A stretch of 64,000 nt of DNA from JAPSGM01 sp963777045. Lineage in GTDB: Bacteria > Chloroflexota > Limnocylindria > QHBO01. Each line of letters opens with the position of its first letter. The first letter of the stretch is position 1. The stretch is from positions 186,001-250,000 of the forward strand of contig CAVZPD010000015.1 of NCBI GenBank assembly GCA_963777045.1, written 5' to 3'. The position numbers and the translations under genes are program-made. Of the stretch, positions 15,200-23,749 are shown piece after piece. The notes under the pieces are model-generated. The model did no database searches. It saw only the letters and a program-made list of their open reading frames with translations, and was not told the DNA's origin.

Positions 15200-16360
15200 C
15201 TAGCCGCGAAGCCAGCGAAAGGCGGCGCGGATGCGGCGTCGGCTGAGCGCCAGCGCAACCGCGGTCAGGACGAAGTACACGACCGTCAGTGCCCCGCGGG
15301 TCTCGGGCAGGATCATCTGTGTGACGAAGAGCGCGAACAGCGCCCCGGCACCCACCAGGGAGAGGCGCAGGTCGAGCAGCAGTGTCACCGCGAAGAGCGA
15401 CTGTGCCGCGGTGAGGAGGACCTCGTCGCGCTGCCGGTCGTCGAGTGGAAGGACATCCGGCCGGCCGAGGGCCACGCTGTAGACCAGCGGCAGCATGGCG
15501 ATCAGCAGGGTCCACTGGTTGATCTTGGACGAGACCAGCGTGCCGAGCGCCGGCGTGCTCTCGCCGCGCCACGCGAAGAGCCCGACGACGACGAACTCCG
15601 GCGCCTCGGAGGCGAGCGGTGCCAGCCATTGGACGAGCAGGAACTCGTCGATGCCCAGCGAGACGCCGGTGCCGACCAGGGCCTGCGCGAAGGGCTTGGC
15701 CACCAGCAGGATGGCAGCAGCCGCGCCGACGGCGAGTGCCGCCGTCACGCCCCGCCGCCGCCTCGCCGGCAGCTCCCCGATGAGTGCCGCTGGCCCGACC
15801 AGGTGCGGCTGCTCGGCCGGAAGCCGTGCCACGCGCCAGATGTAGAAGACGAACATCGCCACCAGCACCGCCATGTCGACCAGGCTGATATCGCCCTTGA
15901 TCGGCAGCCAGAAGGCGTAGAGCGTCGCCGCCAGCAGCACCACCAGTTCCAGTCCGTGGCCATCTTCCAGCGCCACCTCCGTGCGGCGGAAGCGCAGCCA
16001 GGCGAGGACGATCACCATCGGCCAGGCGATGCCGATGAGCAGCCGGTTGGCGCCGGTCATGTTTGCCACCGCGTAGCCGGCGTAGGCGGGATCCTCCGCA
16101 GCCAGCCAGGCGAATGTGGCGTCGACGACGTACTCGGGCAGGATGGCGATGAGCGCGAGCAGCGCCAGCGCCAGGCCCTGCGAGAAGTCGAGCTGGACCG
16201 CCTCGGCCGCCCACGAGAGCAGGAATGCGGCGCCGATGATGGCGACCCCGTAGATGAGGGCCCGCAGCGGATCGGAACCGCCCAGGACTCCGAGGGTCGT
16301 CAGTACGCCGGGCACCGTGGCGACCGCCGCCGCAACGACCGCCCACCATCCGCGTCTCAT
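15200..16360 (-). CDS. Sodium/calcium exchanger (CaCA) family membrane protein
   Basis: A 386-residue cation antiporter with about ten to eleven hydrophobic segments. Both inverted alpha-repeats that line the ion path are visible: ALIAILPEYVVDATFAW followed by NMTGANRLLIG in the first half, and PLASEAPEFVVVGLFAW followed by SSKINQWTLL in the second. The conserved acidic PE pair is present in both. A basic loop of about 40 residues separates the halves. It is encoded just downstream of a small GNAT gene but has its own TAGCAT box eight bases before the start. Confidence 0.88.
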   Translation of the reverse strand: MRRGWWAVVAAAVATVPGVLTTLGVLGGSDPLRALIYGVAIIGAAFLLSWAAEAVQLDFSQGLALALLALIAILPEYVVDATFAWLAAEDPAYAGYAVANMTGANRLLIGIAWPMVIVLAWLRFRRTEVALEDGHGLELVVLLAATLYAFWLPIKGDISLVDMAVLVAMFVFYIWRVARLPAEQPHLVGPAALIGELPARRRRGVTAALAVGAAAAILLVAKPFAQALVGTGVSLGIDEFLLVQWLAPLASEAPEFVVVGLFAWRGESTPALGTLVSSKINQWTLLIAMLPLVYSVALGRPDVLPLDDRQRDEVLLTAAQSLFAVTLLLDLRLSLVGAGALFALFVTQMILPETRGALTVVYFVLTAVALALSRRRIRAAFRWLRG

Positions 16361-16368
16361 GTGCGGAG

Positions 16369-16374
16369 ATGCTA
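16369..16374 (-). promoter_or_regulatory. -10 box TAGCAT for leaderless exchanger mRNA
   Basis: Minus-strand TAGCAT ends eight bases before ATG 16360 and overlaps the stop codon of the upstream GNAT gene, giving an internal promoter. Confidence 0.55.
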
Positions 16375-16725
16375 CGGCAGCTCGGGCGCGCGCTCTCCGG
16401 CCGGGCTCTCGCCCGGCTGCGCGACCAGGAGGGAGCGGTAGTGGGGGTGCCGCTCGATGTACGCCCGGATGAACGGGCAGCGGGGCACGACGCGAAGGCC
16501 GCGGGCGACCGCATCGTCCAGCGCGCCGGCGGCCAGGCGGTTGCCGAGGCCACGACCCGAGAAGGCGCCGTCCACCTCGGTGTGCACGAAGATGCGACGG
16601 CCGGCGCGATCGCGGTAGTCGGACACGCCGGCCAGCTCTCCATTCACGGTCAGCTCGTAGCGGCCACGCTCTGCCCGGTCGCGGACCTCGACCGTCGGCT
16701 TGCTGTCGGAGGCGGTGCCATTCAT
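16372..16725 (-). CDS. Small GNAT-like N-acetyltransferase (YjdJ/NATD1 type)
   Basis: A 117-residue single-domain acetyltransferase. The acetyl-CoA-binding segment reads HTEVDGAFSGRGLGNRLAAGAL, followed by a Pro-Cys-Pro-Phe patch (VVPRCPFIRAYIERHP) that is diagnostic for the small YjdJ/NATD1 group. The substrate is unknown. ATG 16725 has a TAGTCT box seven bases upstream on the minus strand and no Shine-Dalgarno site, so it appears leaderless. It is divergent from the J-domain gene, 30 bases apart. Confidence 0.85.
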   Translation of the reverse strand: MNGTASDSKPTVEVRDRAERGRYELTVNGELAGVSDYRDRAGRRIFVHTEVDGAFSGRGLGNRLAAGALDDAVARGLRVVPRCPFIRAYIERHPHYRSLLVAQPGESPAGERAPELP

Positions 16726-16732
16726 GGCGGGA

Positions 16733-16748
16733 AGACTAGCGCTACGCT
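16733..16748. promoter_or_regulatory. Face-to-face leaderless promoters for GNAT and J-domain genes
   Basis: The minus-strand box TAGTCT occupies 16733-16738 (seven bases before ATG 16725) and the plus-strand box TACGCT occupies 16743-16748 (seven bases before ATG 16756). Only four bases separate them, so RNA polymerase probably cannot occupy both at once. Confidence 0.6.
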
Positions 16749-16755
16749 GCGCACC

Positions 16756-17682
16756 ATGCCCGGCGGCGCATTCGATCCCTACCGTCTCCTGGGCGTGCCA
16801 CGCGGTGCCAGTGTCGCGGAGGTCACCCGCGCCTACCGGCGGCTCGCCAAGCAGCTCCATCCCGATCTTCACGGGGCCGATGCCGGCGCCGCCATGCAGG
16901 AGCTCAACCGAGCGGTCCGCATGCTCACCGATCCTGAGCGGCGACGGGTGCTCGACGAGGAGCCGCGACAATCCCCCCGCCGCGAGCACTGGGGGCCGAT
17001 TCCTCCCCCGCCCGCTGATCCGCGCCGCGGTGCGGGCCACCGGCTCGATGCCGTGTGGGAGCCGGCTCGCGGCGCAGGGGCGAGCGCCACCCATGGTCGC
17101 GTCCGCCCGGCCGGGGCCTGGCCCCGCGCGCAGAGCCTGCCGAAGTCGGCGCCCGGTGTTCGCGACAGCGCGTGGCTGGCCGCGATCGTCGCGCTCCTGG
17201 TCGTGGCCGGGGCCATCCTGCTCGCCTGGATCGCCTCCACCGGCAGCCTCGCCACCAACGCTCGGACAGCCGTTTCGCGCATCGGCGTCGCGCCGATCAC
17301 CGGATTTCAACCTGACCCCGGTCACGAGGTCGACGTCTACCGCCGCCCGAACGGCATCGTCGGGCTGGTGGTCGCAACGCGAGACGAGAATGGTTGGACA
17401 GCGACCGTGCTGACCGAGGCGACGATGAACGAGCCGCTCTCCGTGCTCCTCCACGCCGAGGGCTCCGGCGGATCGGGGCCGCTGCCGAGCATTGCCTTCG
17501 GCCGGGCCGAGGGTGGCGTGGTCGAGGTCCGAATCGCAGGGTCGGGCGGCCATCGGGCGAGCGTGGTGGACGGCACCTGGGTCATGCCGGTTCCGGGGCT
17601 CAGCGATGCCGCCGAGGTGGACTGGGAGTTCGTGCTGGTGGACGGCAGCGTGATCACCGGCGGCGGCCAACCGCCAGGCTGA
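16756..17682 (+). CDS. J-domain protein with a transmembrane helix
   Basis: A 308-residue protein with an N-terminal J domain (about residues 5-65) containing the HPD tripeptide (KQLHPDLHG) needed to stimulate DnaK ATPase. It has no G/F or zinc-finger regions, so it is not DnaJ itself. A Pro/Arg-rich linker, one transmembrane helix at about residues 140-160 (AWLAAIVALLVVAGAILLAW) and a 140-residue C-terminal beta-rich domain of unknown type follow. It probably recruits DnaK at the membrane; the outer domain gives no clue to the client. Confidence 0.8.
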   Translation: MPGGAFDPYRLLGVPRGASVAEVTRAYRRLAKQLHPDLHGADAGAAMQELNRAVRMLTDPERRRVLDEEPRQSPRREHWGPIPPPPADPRRGAGHRLDAVWEPARGAGASATHGRVRPAGAWPRAQSLPKSAPGVRDSAWLAAIVALLVVAGAILLAWIASTGSLATNARTAVSRIGVAPITGFQPDPGHEVDVYRRPNGIVGLVVATRDENGWTATVLTEATMNEPLSVLLHAEGSGGSGPLPSIAFGRAEGGVVEVRIAGSGGHRASVVDGTWVMPVPGLSDAAEVDWEFVLVDGSVITGGGQPPG

Positions 17683-17700
17683 GAGGCCGGGCACGGTCGC

Positions 17701-17724
17701 AAGGTCCTGCCGCTTCGGGACCTT
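17701..17724. terminator. Hairpin after the J-domain gene
   Basis: AAGGTCC (17701-17707) pairs with GGACCTT (17718-17724) around a 10-base loop, 18 bases after the stop. It lacks a U-tract, so it is a weak terminator candidate. Confidence 0.4.
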
Positions 17725-17765
17725 CGGCCGGTGTCCTTCCCGAGCCGCGACACCATTCTCCGGCC

Positions 17766-18941
17766 ATGATCAGCTCCTTCCCTGCCCCGCGCTGGCGCGC
17801 AGTGGCGCTGCTTGCCGCGATCTTCGGCGCGGGCGTATCGGTCTACCTGCTCGTGGAGTACACGACCGGCCAGGCCGGCGTCTGCCTCACCGGCTCCGGC
17901 TGCGACGAGGTGCGTGCCTCCGAGTTCGCCTACCCCCTCGGCATCCCGCTGCCGCTCTTCGGCGTTGCCTTCTACCTGGGCGCTGCCTGGCTCGCCTACC
18001 GCAGCCTGGGCGGCGCGTCGCTGCTCGGCTTCTCGCCGCGGACCGCGCTGGCGGTGGCGGGCCTCGTGGGAGCGGTCATGTCGGCTGCGCTGACCGCCGC
18101 CGAGGCCTTCGTGATCCACGCCTTCTGCACCTGGTGCCTGGCTTCTGCGGCCGCCAGCCTCGTGCTGCTCGTGGCAGCCGGCGGCCTCGCCGTGACGCCC
18201 GATCCGCCACCGCCCGCAGGCGGCTCCAGCCGGGCGCGTCACCAACGGGAGCGCGTCCTGGAGGCGGAGCGCGGCGCGCTGCGCCGGCTCGCCACGCTGG
18301 GGACGACCGTCACCGCGCTTCTCTTCGGCGGGCTGCTGGTCGTCGGTGCCGCGAGTGGCGGAGCCGGGCCCGACGCGGCTGGTGCGAACCTCGCGCCGGC
18401 GACCAGTCCAAGCCTTGGGCAGGGGCAGGTGACGGTGGTCGAGTTCGCCGACTTCCAATGCCCGGGCTGTGCCACGGTTGGCCCGTTGCTGGCCCAGATG
18501 GCTGCCGGCGACGAGATGACGCTCGTCTACCGCTACTTCCCGCTGGAGACGATCCACGCCAACGCCAACTCGTCGGCCCGTGCGGCCGAGGCGGCGAAGC
18601 TGCAGGGCGGCTTCTGGTCGATGTCGGACCTTCTCTACGCTCGCCAGGCGGCATGGGAGAACCTGTCCGCAGCCGACGCCGAGGCCTACTTCGCGTCACT
18701 GGCTGGCGAGATCGGCCTGGACGTCGCGCAGTGGACCGCCGACTACAGCTCGGCTGCCGTCCGTGACACCGTCGCCGCCGACGCCGCTGCGGCGCGCGAG
18801 CTCAACCTGCCGGGCACGCCAACGATCTACATCGGCGGCGAGCTGTACGAGGGGGAGCGCAGCGTCGCGGGCTTCCGCAGCGCGATTGCACAGGCAGCCG
18901 CCCGTCTGGCACCGGCGGGCGATACGACCTCCGGGGCCTAG
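17766..18941 (+). CDS. VKOR-DsbA fusion: membrane disulfide-bond formation enzyme
   Basis: A 391-residue fusion. The N-terminal part is a four- to five-helix vitamin K epoxide reductase domain with the loop cysteines Cys40 and Cys46 and the active-site CTWC at 121-124; it reoxidises thiols using quinone. After a charged linker and another helix (about 177-197), a DsbA/DsbG-like thioredoxin domain carries CPGC at 232-235 and a cis-Pro loop (LPGTPTIYIGG). Joining oxidant and relay in one chain is known in actinobacteria and cyanobacteria. Its last four bases overlap the convergent esterase gene. It should help fold exported proteins such as the cytochromes and NirK encoded here. Confidence 0.9.
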   Translation: MISSFPAPRWRAVALLAAIFGAGVSVYLLVEYTTGQAGVCLTGSGCDEVRASEFAYPLGIPLPLFGVAFYLGAAWLAYRSLGGASLLGFSPRTALAVAGLVGAVMSAALTAAEAFVIHAFCTWCLASAAASLVLLVAAGGLAVTPDPPPPAGGSSRARHQRERVLEAERGALRRLATLGTTVTALLFGGLLVVGAASGGAGPDAAGANLAPATSPSLGQGQVTVVEFADFQCPGCATVGPLLAQMAAGDEMTLVYRYFPLETIHANANSSARAAEAAKLQGGFWSMSDLLYARQAAWENLSAADAEAYFASLAGEIGLDVAQWTADYSSAAVRDTVAADAAAARELNLPGTPTIYIGGELYEGERSVAGFRSAIAQAAARLAPAGDTTSGA

Positions 18942-19993
18942 CCGGCGCCCTCGGCGAGACGCTCGGCGAGCCAGGCGATGGCCATGGGATAGCGCCACTC
19001 CAGGTTGGCGTGCGTTCCCTCGTACAGCTCGAAGCGCACGAACTCGTCCGGCAGGCCGGCGACGCGCACGGCATCGCGGAAGGCACCGGCGCCCAGGTCC
19101 AGGTAGTACTCGTCACTGCGTCCCGCGTCGATCCAGGCGCCACGCAGCGAGCGGAGTGCCTCGCCACGCTGCTGCGCCATGCGGACCGGATCCCAGGCGA
19201 GCCACCGCTGCCAGACCTCGTCACGCATGCGACCGGTCGCCGGGTCGAACGGCAGCTGGATCGTGCCATCGGCATCGGCGGAGTAGCAGGCGGCCATGCA
19301 GTACACGTTGAGGAGCGCGCCGTCGGTCCGGCGGGAACGTCCCGGACGCGAACGGAAATCGGTCCAGAAGGCGTCGTAGTCACCGTCGTAGTGGTCGCGC
19401 AGCGCCCGGACCGCCTCGCGCACGTCGGGCCAGTAGGAGGCCTCGAACAGGGCGTCACCGGCGTGCGTGGCCAGCGCGCCGAAGAGGTCCGGCCGCAGCA
19501 TCGGCGTGACCATGGCGCCGTAGCCGCCCGACGACTTGCCCGTGACGCCGCGGTGCTCCGGCCCGGCCAGGCTGCGGTAGCGCTCGTCGACGAACGGGAC
19601 CACCTCTTCGCAGAGGTAGGTGTGGTAGCGGCCGGTGGCCGGCGAATCCAGGAACTGGCTCCCGCCGAGCTGCGTCCAGGCGTCGACGTAGACGACGATC
19701 GCGGGCGTCGCCCCATCCCGCCAGGCGGCGTCGACGAGCTCGAGGACGTTGGGCCCGAAGGGCCTGCGATTGCGCCACGTGTCGACCTGGCCGGTGAGGC
19801 CCTGCAGGACGTAGACGCTCGGGTAGTGCCGCTCCGGGTCGGCGTCGTAGCCCGGCGGCAGCTGGACCAGCAGCGGGCGGTGATGCGGGTCGCCGAGCGC
19901 ATTCCCGGTCAGCGCCTGGCTGTCGATCACGAGCTGATCGAGGCGCCCTTCAAAGGGATAGGCCCAGGGTGCGCCCACGCCGGGATGGCTCAC
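18938..19993 (-). CDS. Alpha/beta-hydrolase esterase (esterase D / Fes-like)
   Basis: A 351-residue putative esterase. The nucleophile motif is GKSSGGYGA with Ser154 at the GxSxG position, preceded by a strand rich in hydrophobics and the acyl-pocket segment VYVLQGLTG. The usual acid and His positions are plausible at VRFELYEGTHANLEW near the C-terminus. There is no signal peptide. The GTG start lies inside the stop of the ABC permease upstream (GTGA), making it the last gene of a five-gene overlapping chain. The substrate is unknown; the coupling suggests it acts on something moved by the ABC systems. Confidence 0.85.
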   Translation of the reverse strand: MSHPGVGAPWAYPFEGRLDQLVIDSQALTGNALGDPHHRPLLVQLPPGYDADPERHYPSVYVLQGLTGQVDTWRNRRPFGPNVLELVDAAWRDGATPAIVVYVDAWTQLGGSQFLDSPATGRYHTYLCEEVVPFVDERYRSLAGPEHRGVTGKSSGGYGAMVTPMLRPDLFGALATHAGDALFEASYWPDVREAVRALRDHYDGDYDAFWTDFRSRPGRSRRTDGALLNVYCMAACYSADADGTIQLPFDPATGRMRDEVWQRWLAWDPVRMAQQRGEALRSLRGAWIDAGRSDEYYLDLGAGAFRDAVRVAGLPDEFVRFELYEGTHANLEWRYPMAIAWLAERLAEGAG

Positions 19994-20724
19994 GCAGATT
20001 CGCCGGCGATCTCGATGTTGGCGAGGCGCCGTCCGGCAAGGAGCGTCGCCCCGACCAGGACCACCGCGCCGACGATGAGTGCCGGCGTCAGGCCCAGCTG
20101 CGCCTCGAAGACCCCGCTCGGGACGTCGGCGATGGCGTCCGCCAGTGCCAGCGTCTCCTGTCGCACGCTGAAGGTCCGCGTCCCGGCGAAGAGTCCGGAG
20201 AGCAGGCCCTCCCAGATGAGCACGTAGCCCAGGCCGAAGACCAGTGCGCGCCCGGTGACAAGGCTGAGGGCGACGAAGATGGCGCAGTAGACGATCGATC
20301 CTAGGGCCGCGGCGAGGGTGAAGCCGATGACGAGGCCGTCCGACAGCCCGCCGTCCACGATCAGCCCGGCAACGAAGATCGGAGCGCAGGTGAGCGCGAC
20401 CGAGGCAGCGCTGGCGACCGCCAGCTTCGTCATGAGGATCATCCAGCGGTTGACAGGCTTGGCAAGCAGGTAGACCGCCGTCCCGTCCTCCAGCTCTCCG
20501 CCGATGGCGCCGGTCCCGAAGAGGAGCGCCACCAGTGGCATCAGCGTCGCCACGCCGAAGTTGTTGAGCAGCGCGGCGGTGTACTCCTGCAGGTAGACCT
20601 CGTCCAGGCTCAGCCGGAGCGCGATGGCAACCAGGACCATGATCCCGCCCAGCAGCAGGAGCAGCGCGGTCCGCCGCCGGCTGAGCAGCTGCCGAACGGT
20701 GATGCGCGCGATGACACCGATCAT
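19990..20724 (-). CDS. ABC-2 type transporter permease
   Basis: A 244-residue permease with six hydrophobic segments, typical of the ABC-2/NosY class in which one permease pairs with one ATPase gene. The N-terminus (ITVRQLLSRRRTALLLLLGGIMVLV) and the GGELEDGTAVYLLAKPVNRW loop after helix 2 fit this class. It overlaps the ATPase gene upstream by four bases and the esterase downstream by four. No substrate is indicated. Confidence 0.88.
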   Translation of the reverse strand: MIGVIARITVRQLLSRRRTALLLLLGGIMVLVAIALRLSLDEVYLQEYTAALLNNFGVATLMPLVALLFGTGAIGGELEDGTAVYLLAKPVNRWMILMTKLAVASAASVALTCAPIFVAGLIVDGGLSDGLVIGFTLAAALGSIVYCAIFVALSLVTGRALVFGLGYVLIWEGLLSGLFAGTRTFSVRQETLALADAIADVPSGVFEAQLGLTPALIVGAVVLVGATLLAGRRLANIEIAGESA

Positions 20725-21668
20725 CGGTTCACCAGGTAGCTGAAGACCGATTCGAGCGATTCGTCGGTCGGGAGCAGCTCGAAGAGGCTGATCTTCGCGC
20801 GCCTGGCGACGCCGCCGATCGAGCGCGACAGGGCGCCGAAGTCGGAGCTGTGCACGGTGATCTTGCCGTCGTCGAGGGAGACGCCGGCGATGGCCGGCAC
20901 CATGAGCAGCGCGGCGGCCAGGGCGCGATCGTCCGAGCTGCGAACGGTGAACGTGTGGGGCCGGTCGGTCATGAGCCGCCGGATCTCCCGGAAGTCGCCC
21001 GATGCCGCCAGTCGGCCGGCGACGATGACCAACACCCGCTCGGCGAGCCGCTCGACCTCCTCCAGGATGTGGCTCGAGAAGAGGATGGTGCGCCCCTCGG
21101 CGGCCATGCTGCGCAGCAGGTCCATCATGTGCAGCCGTTGGCGAGGATCCATGCCATTGAATGGTTCGTCCAGGAGGAGGATGGGCGGGTCATGGACCAG
21201 GGCGGCGGCCACCTTGGCGCGCTGCCGCATCCCCTTCGAGTAGGTGCCGATGGGGCGGTCCTGCGCATCCTGCAGCTCGACGCGGGCGATCGCGCGGTCG
21301 ACGGCCTCGTTGACGGCGTCTGCCCCGATCCCCTGCAGCCGGGCGTTGGCGCCCACGAACTCGCGCGCGGACAGGAACGGGTAGACCGATTCGCGCTCCG
21401 GAACCAGCCCCACGCTGCGGTACATCTCGGTCCGGCCGCGTGCCGGACCGCCGGCAACCTTGACCGTTCCCGATGAAGCCGCCAGGAAGCCAGCCAGCAT
21501 GTGCAGGATCGTCGACTTGCCGGCACCGTTCGGCCCGAGCAGCCCGGTGACGCCGCGGTCGAGGCGGAAGCTGATGTCGTTGACGGCGACGACGTTGCCG
21601 TACCAGCGCGACACCGAGATCAGCTCGATGGCGCCGCCCGGGGCGTCAGCAGGCGCGGAGGCCGTCAC
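20721..21668 (-). CDS. ABC transporter ATP-binding protein
   Basis: A 315-residue ATPase. Walker A is GPNGAGKST, the signature is YSKGMRQR and Walker B is ILLLDEPFNGMD, followed by the switch His in FSSHILEE. The C-terminal 80 residues form the extra domain seen in ABC-2/CcmA-like export ATPases. GTG 21668 overlaps the stop of the upstream permease (GTGA) and gives a normal N-terminus; a reading from further upstream lies over that permease gene and is rejected. It works with the permease that follows. Confidence 0.92.
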   Translation of the reverse strand: MTASAPADAPGGAIELISVSRWYGNVVAVNDISFRLDRGVTGLLGPNGAGKSTILHMLAGFLAASSGTVKVAGGPARGRTEMYRSVGLVPERESVYPFLSAREFVGANARLQGIGADAVNEAVDRAIARVELQDAQDRPIGTYSKGMRQRAKVAAALVHDPPILLLDEPFNGMDPRQRLHMMDLLRSMAAEGRTILFSSHILEEVERLAERVLVIVAGRLAASGDFREIRRLMTDRPHTFTVRSSDDRALAAALLMVPAIAGVSLDDGKITVHSSDFGALSRSIGGVARRAKISLFELLPTDESLESVFSYLVNR

Positions 21669-22552
21669 GCGTCGATCCCACGGTAGCGGTAGAGCGTGGC
21701 ACCGATCCCCGCCAGCGCGATCGCGAGCGTCTCCGCGCCATAGATCCAGAGCGGGAGGCTGCGTGCGCCGACGGAATCGACGTTCCGCGCCCCGACGACC
21801 AGGTCGCGGGCGCCGTCGAGTGCCACGAACGGGCTGGCCAGGGGAATCCACTGCCCAAGGGTCCCCTGCGATGCCTGCTCGACGATGCCGGCGACGGCCG
21901 AGGTCACGATGAAGACGGCGATGATGGCGCCGGTGGCGTAGGCGCGTCGTGGGGTCCAGGCGGCAATGGCGAGGCCCAGCGCTGCCAGCGGGATGGCGTA
22001 GATCAGCGGCGCGCCGATGATCTGCGGCACGTTCTCGAGCTGGTCGCCGAAGGCCCCGGCCACGTCGGAGGCGGCAAGGATCGCGCCCAGGAAGATCACG
22101 AGCAGGGGCAGGAAGCAGATGATGAACAGCGCGGCCGCCAGTGCCGCGATCTTGGCCAGCGCGTAGTCACTGCGCAGCAGGGCGTGGCTGAAGTAGAGGG
22201 CGAGCACGCGATGCCGCTGGTCCTTGCTGACCAGCTCCGGTGCCTGGGCCGCGACGAACAGGGAGAGCAGGGGCGCCGATCCGAACAGGTAGTTGTCGTA
22301 GCTGAAGGGGCTCGCGCCGCCGACCGGGACGAGCGCGGCGATGGCGGCCGCCACCGCCGCCGGGATCAGCATGAAGACGGTCAGTCCCCAGGGGATGATC
22401 TTTGCCCGGCCGCTGCGCCCCAGGCCGAAGGCGGCGCGCAGCGAGTCCCAGAAGAGCGTGCTGACGGCCGCCGATCGGCCCAGCCGCGGACCGTCGTAGC
22501 CCTGGTAGCCGAGGTCGTAGATCGCGCCGCCGGCACTCTCCCGCGTGGTCAC
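21665..22552 (-). CDS. ABC transporter permease (second pair)
   Basis: A 295-residue membrane protein with six hydrophobic segments. The N-terminal YDLGYQGYDGPRLGR motif is common in actinobacterial and Chloroflexota ABC-2 permeases partnered with CcmA-like ATPases, and a SKDQRHRVLALYFSHALLR segment resembles the coupling region of that group. The GTG start overlaps the stop of the upstream ATPase gene. The two ATPase/permease pairs in a row may assemble into one heteromeric exporter. Confidence 0.87.
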   Translation of the reverse strand: MTTRESAGGAIYDLGYQGYDGPRLGRSAAVSTLFWDSLRAAFGLGRSGRAKIIPWGLTVFMLIPAAVAAAIAALVPVGGASPFSYDNYLFGSAPLLSLFVAAQAPELVSKDQRHRVLALYFSHALLRSDYALAKIAALAAALFIICFLPLLVIFLGAILAASDVAGAFGDQLENVPQIIGAPLIYAIPLAALGLAIAAWTPRRAYATGAIIAVFIVTSAVAGIVEQASQGTLGQWIPLASPFVALDGARDLVVGARNVDSVGARSLPLWIYGAETLAIALAGIGATLYRYRGIDA

Positions 22553-23469
22553 GCCACCTCCTCCTGCTGCTCCTCGGCGCGGAACAGGTCCTCGAGCCGA
22601 TGGCGCCGCTGCTCCATCCGAATGAGCGCCAGCCCCAGGTCGTCGACCGCGTCGCGGACGGCGTCGTAGGGCTGCTCGTCGGGGCAGTCGACCAGCACGG
22701 TGCGGCCCTGGACCGCAGCGGTCAACCCGGCGGCGACGAGGCGCGCGGCCAGCTCATCGGCTCGCTCGTCGACCTCGACCCCCAGGGTGCCGGTGTTGGT
22801 GGTGAAGGAAGCGATGGGGGCGGCTCGCAACAGCTTGCCCGCGTCGATCGCCAGCAGGAAGCTGCAGACCCGCTCGATCTCGCCCAGCAGGTGGCTCGCC
22901 ACGATGGTCGCGATGCCGAACTCGGTGCCGGTGCGCTTCACGAGGTCGAGCATCTCGTCGCGCCCGGCCGGGTCGAGGCCGTTGGTCGGTTCGTCGAGGA
23001 GCAGGAGCTTCGGGTCGTGGACGAGCGCCTGGGCCAGCTTGACCCGTTGTTTCATGCCGGTCGAGTAGCCGCCGATGGGCCGATAGCGCTCCTCGTACAG
23101 GCCAACGTGACGGAGCACTTCGGCGGTGCGCTCGCGTGCCGCCGCGCGTGGCAGGCCCGACATGCGCCCCATGTGTGCCACGAACTCGGTCGCCGACACG
23201 TCGGGTGGCAGCGCATCGTGCTCGGGAAGGTAGCCCACGAACTGCCGGATCTCGGGCCCGTAGCGGGTGACGTCCTTGCCCATCACCTCGGCACTGCCCG
23301 AGGTCGGCGTCAGCAGGCCCAGCAGGATCTTGAGCAGCGTGCTCTTCCCAGCGCCGTTGGCTCCCACCAGGCCGATGATGCCCGGTTCGACCTCCAGGTT
23401 GAGCTCGTTGAGGGCGACGATATGCTCGCCGTAGCGCTTGGTCAGGGCCCGGGTCTGGATCAGCGGCAT
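22549..23469 (-). CDS. ABC transporter ATP-binding protein (second pair)
   Basis: A 306-residue ATPase with Walker A GANGAGKST, signature YSTGMKQR, Walker B LLLLDEPTNGLD and the switch His in VASHLLGE. It is the first gene of the five-gene minus-strand chain. A TAGACT box eight bases before ATG 23469 and the absence of a Shine-Dalgarno site suggest a leaderless operon start. Confidence 0.93.
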   Translation of the reverse strand: MPLIQTRALTKRYGEHIVALNELNLEVEPGIIGLVGANGAGKSTLLKILLGLLTPTSGSAEVMGKDVTRYGPEIRQFVGYLPEHDALPPDVSATEFVAHMGRMSGLPRAAARERTAEVLRHVGLYEERYRPIGGYSTGMKQRVKLAQALVHDPKLLLLDEPTNGLDPAGRDEMLDLVKRTGTEFGIATIVASHLLGEIERVCSFLLAIDAGKLLRAAPIASFTTNTGTLGVEVDERADELAARLVAAGLTAAVQGRTVLVDCPDEQPYDAVRDAVDDLGLALIRMEQRRHRLEDLFRAEEQQEEVA

Positions 23470-23477
23470 CGCCGCCG

Positions 23478-23483
23478 AGTCTA
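23478..23483 (-). promoter_or_regulatory. -10 box TAGACT for the ABC/esterase operon
   Basis: Minus-strand TAGACT ends eight bases before ATG 23469, consistent with a leaderless transcript covering five overlapping genes. Confidence 0.55.
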
Positions 23484-23524
23484 GCGGCCCTCGCCGGGCG
23501 TGGCGAGAGCCGCCGCGTTGTTCG

Positions 23525-23728
23525 CTACATCCGCGGCACGTAGTCGGGATTGAAGAACCTTCCCGGCTCGTCGCGGAAGTCGAGCAGGCAGCCCTTGCCG
23601 CAGAAGTAGTAGGTCGTACCCTCGTGCTCGGCGCTGAGCCCGGCGGCGCTGGCGACCTCGGGGTTGACCTCCATGCCGCAGACCGGGTCCTTGCCGGTGC
23701 CGGTGCCGCCGGCTTCGTGCTGGTGCAT
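23525..23728 (-). CDS. YHS domain-containing protein
   Basis: A 67-residue protein made almost entirely of a YHS domain: DPVCGMEV near residue 14 and the FCGKGC pair near residue 42, with a flexible His/Gly N-terminus. YHS domains sit on or beside copper ATPases and heavy-metal oxidases and are thought to bind metal. It follows copA by 21 bases in the same direction and is likely co-transcribed as a metal-handling partner. The start is the ATG at 23728, preceded by a GGAGG-type site. Confidence 0.85.
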   Translation of the reverse strand: MHQHEAGGTGTGKDPVCGMEVNPEVASAAGLSAEHEGTTYYFCGKGCLLDFRDEPGRFFNPDYVPRM

Positions 23729-23749
23729 CGTCTTCTCTACCTCCTTCAG

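Noticed and set aside
16372..17694. A 440-codon minus-strand frame
   Set aside because: Only the last 117 codons (GNAT gene) are real; the rest is antisense to the J-domain gene with its HPD motif.
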